A DNA stretch of 56,799 nucleotides. Origin: Bryobacterales bacterium. Lineage in GTDB: Bacteria; Acidobacteriota; Terriglobia; Bryobacterales; Bryobacteraceae. The notes below the pieces were generated by a model, which did no database searches, was not told the origin of the DNA, and was given only the letters and a program-made list of their open reading frames with translations. The stretch spans positions 1 to 56,799 of the forward strand of contig PMUP01000012.1 of the NCBI GenBank assembly GCA_003166865.1, written 5' to 3'. The position numbers and the translations under genes are program-made. Each line of letters starts with the position of its first letter. Within the stretch, counting starts at the first letter, position 1. This document shows positions 8,459-15,423 of this stretch, one piece after another.

Positions 8459-9595
8459 TTGAAAACGAATGAGCTTCGGGACGTGCAAGGAGAGTTTCTC
8501 GCGAGTCTGAACCACGAGATCCGCACACCCTTGAGCGGAATCCTGGGGATGACCGATCTGCTGCTGGAGACCCCCCTCACTGAGGACCAGCGGGAATATG
8601 CCGGCGCAGCCCGGCTCTGCGCGGAAAACCTGCTCGAAATCCTGAACGTCACCCTCGAATATTCGGCGCTCTCCGCCCATCAAGTGCTGCTGGAAGAGAC
8701 CGAGTTTCCGCTGGTCGATACGCTGCGAGGCGTGTTGAACGAGTTCGCCGCCAAGGCGCAATCGAAGGGGCTGCGCCTGGTAGACGCGTTGGACTCCAGC
8801 CTGCCGGAAATGGCCGTCGGCGATCCTTTGCATCTTCGCCAGATTCTATGGCACTTGGTGGGAAACGCCGTTAAGTTCACCAAGGAAGGTCAGGTGGAAG
8901 TTCGGGCGTCAGCGGCTACCACGGACGCTCGGCAACTGACGGTTGCCATTGAGGTGCGCGACACGGGTGTCGGAATCGCTCCTGAGCAGCTCAAGGCGAT
9001 CTTTGAGAGCTTTCGGCAGCTCGAGACCGGGCTGTCTCGAAGTCATGGAGGTTTGGGCCTGGGTCTGGCGGTGGCTCGGAAGCTGGTGGAGCTGCTCAAC
9101 GGAACCATCCACGTCGCCAGCGAGTTGGGCCACGGCAGCACTTTCTCCGTCCGTTTGCCGTTACGTGTTCCGGCGAACTGGGAACCTCGTTTGCTGGTCG
9201 AGACAAAAAAGAGCCGTGGACGCGTTCTGGTGATTGATGACAACCGGGTGGCCCAGACCATCGCAAGTCACGCATTGCGGAGGCAGTCTTTTGAAGTGCA
9301 ATGCGCGGGCGACGGCTTTGAAGCGTTGGATGCAGCTTCCAAGTCGCAGTTCGACGTTATCCTTATCGATCTGCAAATGCCGGGCTGGGACGGGTTCGAG
9401 ACCTGCGAGCGCATTCGCGAACTTCCGGGCTATCGTGAAACGCCGATTATTGCCGTGACAGCCAATTGTTCCGATGAGAATCGCGCGCGTTGCGCCAGTT
9501 GCGGGATGCAGGACTTCTTAGCCAAGCCGGTACGGACCAGGGATCTGGTGCAAATCGTGGAGAAATACTTGGAGCAGGAAGCAACGGTGGGTTGA
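8459..9595 (+). CDS. Soluble hybrid histidine kinase with C-terminal receiver
   Basis: A 378-residue protein with no transmembrane segment or sensor domain. HisKA starts at once: His19 in SLNHEIRTPL. HATPase_c follows, with Asn136 in GNAVKF, the G1 box DTGVGI (168-173) and the G2 region GGLGLGLAVARKL. The receiver domain (about 255-372) has Asp260/261, phosphoacceptor Asp304 in ILIDLQMP and Lys356 in FLAKPV. It is complete for autophosphorylation and intramolecular transfer. The start is TTG 8459 without a clear Shine-Dalgarno; an in-frame TAG at 8444-8446 rules out a longer version. Input must come from a partner protein, or the sensor part has been lost. No output regulator is adjacent. Confidence 0.9.
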   Translation: MKTNELRDVQGEFLASLNHEIRTPLSGILGMTDLLLETPLTEDQREYAGAARLCAENLLEILNVTLEYSALSAHQVLLEETEFPLVDTLRGVLNEFAAKAQSKGLRLVDALDSSLPEMAVGDPLHLRQILWHLVGNAVKFTKEGQVEVRASAATTDARQLTVAIEVRDTGVGIAPEQLKAIFESFRQLETGLSRSHGGLGLGLAVARKLVELLNGTIHVASELGHGSTFSVRLPLRVPANWEPRLLVETKKSRGRVLVIDDNRVAQTIASHALRRQSFEVQCAGDGFEALDAASKSQFDVILIDLQMPGWDGFETCERIRELPGYRETPIIAVTANCSDENRARCASCGMQDFLAKPVRTRDLVQIVEKYLEQEATVG

Positions 9596-9636
9596 GCAAT
9601 GACGGGTGCCATTGTCCAGCCGGGTTACAATAAGAA

Positions 9637-10308
9637 TTGTTCCGCCTTGACAGTTCCCACGTGTACCGGGCTGAGAGGCTCAATCAATTCCCCTGGCTCC
9701 AACACGGCTTCGGCACCCGGCTGAGCGCCGGATGGCCCGATGCGGGCGGTTTGGCAACCGCACAACAAATCCATTCGGATCAAGTATTGGTGGCCACCCA
9801 GCCGGGGCACCTTGGCCCAGGCGACGCGATCATCTCCAAGCAGCCCGGCGTGACCGTCGCGGTTCGAACGGCAGATTGCCTCCCGATACTCATTGTGGAC
9901 CCCAGAACACGCGCCGTGGCTGCGGTTCACGCTGGATGGCGTGGAGTTGTCGCGGAAATTGCGCCGAAAGCCGTTGAGGCCATGAGACTGGAGTTCGGCA
10001 GCCGGCCCGAGGATCTGGAGATCGCGATCGGCCCCGGAATCGGCCCCTGCTGCTTCGAAGTAGGGCCGGAGGTGGCTACTCAGTTTCGCGCTTTCTTCCC
10101 GGAGCGCAATGACTTATACTTTCGTGTAAAACTGGACCTGGCTGAGACGGTCATTCGGCAGTTGGGACGAAATGGCGTCACCAGGGGTCAAATTGATACC
10201 TCGGATCTCTGTCCTTGCTGCAAGCCGGAACTCTTTGAGTCTTACCGAAGGGATCGGGAAAAGGCAGGCAGAATGGTGGCAGCGGCCGGAATCCAGGGAG
10301 CGGTCTAA
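9637..10308 (+). CDS. pgeF: PgeF/YfiH-type multicopper oxidase-fold (laccase domain) protein
   Basis: A 223-residue cytoplasmic protein of the YfiH family, described as peptidoglycan-editing factor, with members shown to act as purine nucleoside phosphorylases/deaminases. Metal ligands are at the expected places: His46 in QQIHSD, Cys81 in RTADCLP and His98 in AAVHAGWRG. GIGPGIGPCCFEVG and TSDLCPCCKPELFESYRRD are further family blocks. The start is TTG 9637. The gene lies 41 bp after the hybrid kinase and converges with the zinc-finger gene downstream. Confidence 0.92.
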   Translation: MFRLDSSHVYRAERLNQFPWLQHGFGTRLSAGWPDAGGLATAQQIHSDQVLVATQPGHLGPGDAIISKQPGVTVAVRTADCLPILIVDPRTRAVAAVHAGWRGVVAEIAPKAVEAMRLEFGSRPEDLEIAIGPGIGPCCFEVGPEVATQFRAFFPERNDLYFRVKLDLAETVIRQLGRNGVTRGQIDTSDLCPCCKPELFESYRRDREKAGRMVAAAGIQGAV

Positions 10309-10375
10309 GTTATTGATTCGGAAGAGGGCACACAAATGGCGCCCCCTTTCAAAGGTGGTGGATCAGGAAACCGGA

Positions 10376-10759
10376 TTAGGCTGCGTGTACGAGAATGTCG
10401 TCGAGCGAATCGGAACCTTCTTCTTGATTCCGGTCAGCGATTTCCTGGCACTGGATGCAATAGGCTGCCCAAGGCACGGCGTGCAAGCGCTTGATGCTAA
10501 TGTCCTCTTCGCAGTGCAAGCAAACACCGAAAATTCCTTCGTCGATGCGGTGCAGCGCTGCGCGAACACTCCTCAAAAGGTTGGAATCCCGATCCAAATT
10601 GCGAATCGCGAGTTCCCGTTCGGCAGCGTTTTGGACTTCGTCCAATGCATCCGGGCTCTTCTCGATTGCGATACCATCACGGTTCCGTAACATCTGCGCG
10701 AGCTCAGCCTGTTTAGTTTCCAGGACTTCTTTGAATTTGTGTAGTTCGGTCTTCGTCAT
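10376..10759 (-). CDS. DksA/TraR-type C4 zinc-finger protein
   Basis: A 127-residue protein with an N-terminal coiled-coil region (TELHKFKEVLETKQAELAQM) and a C-terminal zinc finger using Cys80, Cys83, Cys101 and Cys104 (GVCLHCEEDI, AYCIQCQE). DksA-family proteins bind the secondary channel of RNA polymerase and tune initiation, often with ppGpp. The coiled-coil tip reads SPDALDEV, so only part of the DxxDxA motif of DksA is present; it may be a DksA-like or TraR-like regulator rather than a true DksA. It is the only minus-strand gene in the first 17.9 kb and is monocistronic. ATG 10759 has AAGAGAG upstream on its strand. Confidence 0.9.
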   Translation of the reverse strand: MTKTELHKFKEVLETKQAELAQMLRNRDGIAIEKSPDALDEVQNAAERELAIRNLDRDSNLLRSVRAALHRIDEGIFGVCLHCEEDISIKRLHAVPWAAYCIQCQEIADRNQEEGSDSLDDILVHAA

Positions 10760-11247
10760 AGGGTTAACTCTCTTTCTTCTAATTACTTACTTCACTTCCA
10801 CTTTCAAAATGTTTAGACGTGCAAAGCTCTCGAAAGGTTCAAGACGTTACACCAAATTACTGAACTATGATGAACTCTAGAGCTTAACAGCCAATGGCAA
10901 CGCTCATCGGCCGGAGAGGTTCGCAGTCGGGCTCTCAGAATCATACCACATCCGCTGAGCAATTCAAGTGCCAGGCTTCGATTTCGATAACTGTCATGGC
11001 CTAAGGCTGTTTCCTTAGGGCTTGTCAAGCCTAGCATTTGTGTCATATCGGCCTTCCGTGGTCAAATGTTTATGTTCCGTGGAAAAAAACACCAACAGAG
11101 GTTACTGACTTCTTCCCTGACCTCCTGATGTATACTGATTACCTTCCGGCTAGCAGTTATTGCTACGCCGCTTGAGGACGGCCACCGGGGCGGCTCAATT
11201 CGGCCAGCTCAGTTCAAGCATGCGAGCGGCCCCGATTTAACTTACGC
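10760..11247. other. 488-bp intergenic region between divergent genes, no gene seen
   Basis: It separates the zinc-finger gene (reading left) from the glycosyltransferase (reading right) and is visibly more AT-rich than its surroundings. No ORF with credible codon use was found on either strand. It should hold both promoters. A TATACT hexamer at 11131-11136 is the best -10 candidate for the rightward gene, but no good -35 lies at the right distance. An 11-bp direct repeat GCATGCGAGCG occurs at 11218-11228 and 11246-11256, the second copy covering the glycosyltransferase ATG; the first copy opens a six-codon ORF (11220-11240). Confidence 0.6.
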
Positions 11248-12909
11248 ATGCGAGCGTCACTTGGATTCAACCTACGTTGGTGGCCCGCCCTGTTGGTTCC
11301 TCTCGTCTTTTTCGGCTTGGGGCTGGCCGTGCTTCCTCAGGTCGGCTTGCAACAGGACGAAGTCCTGTTTGCCAGGCCCGTTTTCAATGTGCCCTCGTCC
11401 ACCGTCTTCGATGCCCAGATTTTCCACCGGCAGGTTCCTTTGATGCTCATGCCCTATTTGGGGACTCTGAAAACTTGGGCTTACTTTCCCATCCTGACGA
11501 GCATCCGCCCCTCAACTCTCACAGTTCGTCTGCCCGCTCTCATAATAGGTAGCTTGACGGTCTGGATCTTCATTTGGTTACTGGAGAGAACCGGCGGCCG
11601 GACCGTCGCCTGGGTGGGCGGTCTGCTGCTGGCTACCGACACCATGTTTCTTCTCACCACCGTCATCGATTGGGGACCGGTGGCGCTGCAGCATCTCCTC
11701 AGCCTGGCCGGTCTGGCGCTGGTGTTCAAGTTCGCGTCGGAGGGAAGTCGCGTGGCGCTGTGGTTTGGGTTCTTTTCTTTCGGACTCGCGCTGTGGGACA
11801 AGGCGCTGTTTCTGTGGCTCTTCAGTGGATTGATCCTAGCCACCATCGTGGTGTTCCCGCGCGAGTTGTGGTCCCGGTGCAGTCTCGGGAACTTTGGACT
11901 AGCTGCCTCGGGATTGTGCCTGGGCGCTCTGCCGCTGGTGGCCTACAACGCCACTTCGAATCTGGCGACATTCCGCGGCAATGCCTCTTTCGATCTCGCG
12001 CAGCTTCCGCTCCGGCTGCACTCCCTGCGGATCGCCTGGGATGGCCGGATCTTTTGGGACTCCATGATCCACGCGCCCTGGGCGCCTGGTGCGCCGCGCG
12101 AAGCCGGGACGGCGCTGGAACGGATGTCCGCTGTAGTGCGCTCGCTCGCGGGGGTGCATGATCACAATGAGCTGGAGCCCGCTCTGTGGGTGGCGCTGGC
12201 ATTGGCGTTCGGGCTATGCTTTGCTCCGGGGTTCACGCGCGCGCGCAAGACGCTGTTGTTTTGCTTGATCGCGAGCGCGGTGGCCTGGATTCAGATGGCG
12301 ATCACGAAGGACGCTGGAGCGGGCGCTCATCACATCGTGCTGCTGTGGCCGCTGCCGCAGTGGTTCCTGGCAGTGGCATTCGCGGAAGCGTCATTATGGA
12401 AGCCACTCGCGTGGCACAGGGCTGGCGCTCTGGCGCTGGCTGCGGCCATGGTTTTCCTGGCCGGCGAAAACCTGTTGTTGATCAACGAATATTTCTACCA
12501 ATTGACGCATTACGGGGCGCTGCGCAGTTGGAGCGATGCCATCTACCAGCTTTCCGGCGAGGTCGGCCGGATGCAGTCCGCCCGCTTTGTGGTGGACGAT
12601 TGGGGCATTGACAATCCGCTGCTGGTGCTGAGCGACGGCCACCTTCCCCTGGTGTTGCCTGACGATTCGCTTCTTGCGCCGGGAATCACCGAAGCGGCCC
12701 GGGCATGGGATGCCGCGCGCCTGGCGGATGATGTCTGGATCGGGCACACGCCGGAATACCAACAAATTGCCGGCGTCAACGAAAGGATCGTCCAAGCGGC
12801 GCGATCGGCTGGATTTGAGAAGCAGATCATCAAGACCGTGCCCGACCGCAACGGCCGGCCGGTGTTCGAGATTTTCCGCTTCGTGCGCGCGGCAGTGTCC
12901 GCTCTCTGA
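11248..12909 (+). CDS. GT-C type membrane glycosyltransferase (GT39/ArnT/PMT-like)
   Basis: A 553-residue integral membrane protein with about ten or more hydrophobic helices spread along its length (ALLVPLVFFGLGLAVL, LIIGSLTVWIFIWLL, ALWFGFFSFGLALW, ALALAAAMVFLAG). The first extracytoplasmic loop has the acidic pair Asp37-Glu38 in LQQDEVLFARP, as expected for the catalytic or metal site of GT-C enzymes that transfer sugars from lipid-phosphate donors to proteins or lipids. The C-terminal about 100 residues look soluble. The substrate cannot be told from sequence. It precedes the tandem kinases by 25 bp and may be co-transcribed with them. No clear Shine-Dalgarno is present before ATG 11248. 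Confidence 0.8.
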   Translation: MRASLGFNLRWWPALLVPLVFFGLGLAVLPQVGLQQDEVLFARPVFNVPSSTVFDAQIFHRQVPLMLMPYLGTLKTWAYFPILTSIRPSTLTVRLPALIIGSLTVWIFIWLLERTGGRTVAWVGGLLLATDTMFLLTTVIDWGPVALQHLLSLAGLALVFKFASEGSRVALWFGFFSFGLALWDKALFLWLFSGLILATIVVFPRELWSRCSLGNFGLAASGLCLGALPLVAYNATSNLATFRGNASFDLAQLPLRLHSLRIAWDGRIFWDSMIHAPWAPGAPREAGTALERMSAVVRSLAGVHDHNELEPALWVALALAFGLCFAPGFTRARKTLLFCLIASAVAWIQMAITKDAGAGAHHIVLLWPLPQWFLAVAFAEASLWKPLAWHRAGALALAAAMVFLAGENLLLINEYFYQLTHYGALRSWSDAIYQLSGEVGRMQSARFVVDDWGIDNPLLVLSDGHLPLVLPDDSLLAPGITEAARAWDAARLADDVWIGHTPEYQQIAGVNERIVQAARSAGFEKQIIKTVPDRNGRPVFEIFRFVRAAVSAL

Positions 12910-12934
12910 TGGGGTAAACTGATCTAAACCTGCT

Positions 12935-15418
12935 ATGCCGCTCTCTGTAGGCGACAGACTCGGTCCTTACGAGATCCTTGCGCCCATTGGCGAGGGCGGA
13001 ATGGGCGAGGTCTACAAAGCCCGCGATACTCGCCTCGACCGCGTTGTGGCTATCAAGGTTGCGAAGGACCAGTTCACCGAGCGATTTGAGCGCGAGGCGC
13101 GTTTAGTGGCTGCGCTAAACCACCCGCATATCTGCCAGCTTTACGATGTCGGGATCAATTACGTGGTGTTCGAGTACATCGATGGCGCGATACTCAAAGG
13201 TCCCATGCCGACCGCGGACGCCCTGCAAATTGCGCTGCAAATCGTGGAAGCTCTGGAAGAGGCGCACAAACACGGCATCGTCCACAGGGATCTGAAGCCT
13301 AGCAACATCTTGCTCACAGCGCGCGGCGTGAAGGTCCTGGATTTCGGGTTAGCGAAACAGAACCGCGCAGGCCCGCAAGCGGACGACGAAACTCAAACTT
13401 CGGAGCTCACGCGCGCAGGCGGCGTTATGGGAACGCCGGCCTATATGGCGCCCGAGCAATGGCAAGGCAAACCCGCCGACGCGCGCTCGGACATTTACAC
13501 CGTCGGCTGCGTGCTATATGAGCTACTGACCGGGGAACGCCCCGGACGCGAGCGAGCGCCGGTGAAACCAGCAGCGCTCGAAGCCATCGTGCGCAAGTGT
13601 CTGGCGGAAGATCCGGCCAAGCGGTTCCAATCGGCCGCCGAACTCAAGACCGCGCTGGAGGAAGTGGCGAAAGGCGGAGACCGCGTGCGGTGGTACGCTA
13701 TCGCGGCGGCGGTTTTGGTCTTGCTCGCGGCCGGCGTCACGGGTTTCTTCTGGCGACGAGCGCAAGCCAAGCCCAAGCTCACCGATCAAGATGTTCTGGT
13801 GGTAGCGGACTTCGACAATAAAACCGGCGATCCCGTTTTTGATACAGCTCTGAAGCAAGCTCTGGCGTTTCAGCTCCAACAATCGCCCTTCCTCAAAGCC
13901 ATGGACGATTCGGAAGTCCGGCAGACTATGAAGCTGTCGGGCCGGTCGCCCGATGCTCGCGTCACGGGCGACATCGCGCGCGACATCTGCATCCGGGAGG
14001 GCCAGAAAGCCATGCTGGAAGGTTCCATCGCAGCGCTCGGGTCCCAGTATCTGATCGGGCTTCAAGCGGTCAATTGTCAAACTGGCGAGACCTTCACCCG
14101 CGAGCAGGTCGAGGCTTCCGGCAAAGAGCATGTTGTGGAAGCACTCGGCCGGGCCACCGATTCGATGCGCGCCAAACTGGGAGAATCGCTCGGCACTATA
14201 CAAGGCGAGAATCGTTCCTATCAACATGCGGTCACCACCAATTCGTTGGAAGCTCTTCAGGCATTTTACATGGGTGACGAGGAGTGGACCAAGACTGGGA
14301 ACCGGCAAGCGGCCATCCCCTATTACCGCCACGCTACCGAGCTCGACCCAAACTTCGCCATGGCGTTTGCAGTGCTTGGACTGCAATCCGGGGCTTTGGG
14401 CGATGCGGTACAGGCGAAAGCGGCAATCGAGAAGGCCTATGCGTTAAAGGATCGCGTCAGCGAGCGAGAGCGCCTTTTTATCGAAGAAGAACAGCAGAGG
14501 TTGCGGAGGGACGGCAAGAAACTGCGGGAGATTCAGGAATTGCTGGCCCGGCGATATCCTCGCGATCCTATTTTTCATGCCAACCTGGCGGGCCGCTACC
14601 TCGACGTGGGCGAGCCGGAGAATGCGCTGGCAGAAGCCCAGGCGGCGATCCTGAACGGCCCCAGGATTATGTCCGGCTACATGGTTGCGAGCTACGCATT
14701 GCTGGATCTAAATCGACTTGACGAGGCAAAGGCCATGGTGCGAAGAGCGATCTCGAACGGATTCGACAGCCCGTATGTTCACTGGCCTCTCCTCACCCTC
14801 GCGTATGCCGAAGGCGATGCGCAGACGCAAAAGCGGGAAATGGAGTGGCTCGTGAGTCACGGGGCGCAGCCAATTGCTTTAATTGAGCAGGGGAACAACG
14901 CGGCTGCGCTCGGGCGCTTGAAACAGGCGAAAGAACTGTTTCGCAAAGGCTCGGACCTGCCGGGCACGCCGATCTCATTTCGGCAAGAATTTCTCACGCG
15001 GGCTGCAATCGCAGACGCGCTGTTCGGAAAGTGCTCTCCCCATGGCTCCCACGGACCGCCCATCGTGATGGCGGCGTGCGACGCGGCGGCGGCGAAGAAG
15101 TTCGCCGATCAGCAGTCCGCCAACGGCGATGTGCCGATCGCGGGAGCGGAGGCTTATGTCCGCGGGTTGGCGCTGCTCGCGCAGGCACAAGCCTCGGATG
15201 CGGCCAGCGTGTTTGCGCTGATGGTCGATCGCAAGGGCGCCAATTGGGGACCCGAATACCCCGCGGCGCAGGTCGGGCTGGCCCGCGCCGAGAAGATGAT
15301 GGGCGACACCGCCCGCGCCAAGAAAGCCTACGAGCAGTTCTTCGCCTTCTGGAAGGACGCCGACCCGGATATTCCTCTGTTGCTCGAAGCCCACAAAGAG
15401 TATGCGGCCTTGAAATAA
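12935..15418 (+). CDS. Transmembrane Ser/Thr kinase with TPR sensor, tandem copy 1
   Basis: An 827-residue protein. The kinase domain (about 11-245) has the glycine loop GEGGMG (19-24), Lys41 in VAIK, HRDLKPSN with Asp119, DFG at 136-138 and APEQ at 172-175, all intact. A transmembrane helix lies at about 253-272. A segment from about 283 (DVLVVADFDNKTGDPVFD) is the conserved post-membrane domain common in acidobacterial TPR kinases, resembling TolB/CsgG-like N-terminal regions. TPR-type helical repeats then run from about 425 to the end. It lies 25 bp after the glycosyltransferase and 5 bp before a near-duplicate. ATG 12935 aligns with the start of the duplicate. Confidence 0.94.
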   Translation: MPLSVGDRLGPYEILAPIGEGGMGEVYKARDTRLDRVVAIKVAKDQFTERFEREARLVAALNHPHICQLYDVGINYVVFEYIDGAILKGPMPTADALQIALQIVEALEEAHKHGIVHRDLKPSNILLTARGVKVLDFGLAKQNRAGPQADDETQTSELTRAGGVMGTPAYMAPEQWQGKPADARSDIYTVGCVLYELLTGERPGRERAPVKPAALEAIVRKCLAEDPAKRFQSAAELKTALEEVAKGGDRVRWYAIAAAVLVLLAAGVTGFFWRRAQAKPKLTDQDVLVVADFDNKTGDPVFDTALKQALAFQLQQSPFLKAMDDSEVRQTMKLSGRSPDARVTGDIARDICIREGQKAMLEGSIAALGSQYLIGLQAVNCQTGETFTREQVEASGKEHVVEALGRATDSMRAKLGESLGTIQGENRSYQHAVTTNSLEALQAFYMGDEEWTKTGNRQAAIPYYRHATELDPNFAMAFAVLGLQSGALGDAVQAKAAIEKAYALKDRVSERERLFIEEEQQRLRRDGKKLREIQELLARRYPRDPIFHANLAGRYLDVGEPENALAEAQAAILNGPRIMSGYMVASYALLDLNRLDEAKAMVRRAISNGFDSPYVHWPLLTLAYAEGDAQTQKREMEWLVSHGAQPIALIEQGNNAAALGRLKQAKELFRKGSDLPGTPISFRQEFLTRAAIADALFGKCSPHGSHGPPIVMAACDAAAAKKFADQQSANGDVPIAGAEAYVRGLALLAQAQASDAASVFALMVDRKGANWGPEYPAAQVGLARAEKMMGDTARAKKAYEQFFAFWKDADPDIPLLLEAHKEYAALK

Positions 15419-15423
15419 GCGCT

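Noticed and set aside
10813-11046. 77-residue minus-strand ORF in the long intergenic gap
   Set aside because: No ribosome-binding site, no domain, and unusual composition compared with neighbouring genes.
11102-11136. Sigma-70 promoter with TATACT at 11131-11136 for the glycosyltransferase
   Set aside because: No acceptable -35 element lies 16-18 bp upstream and the start codon is 112 bp away; noted only as a candidate in the gap description.
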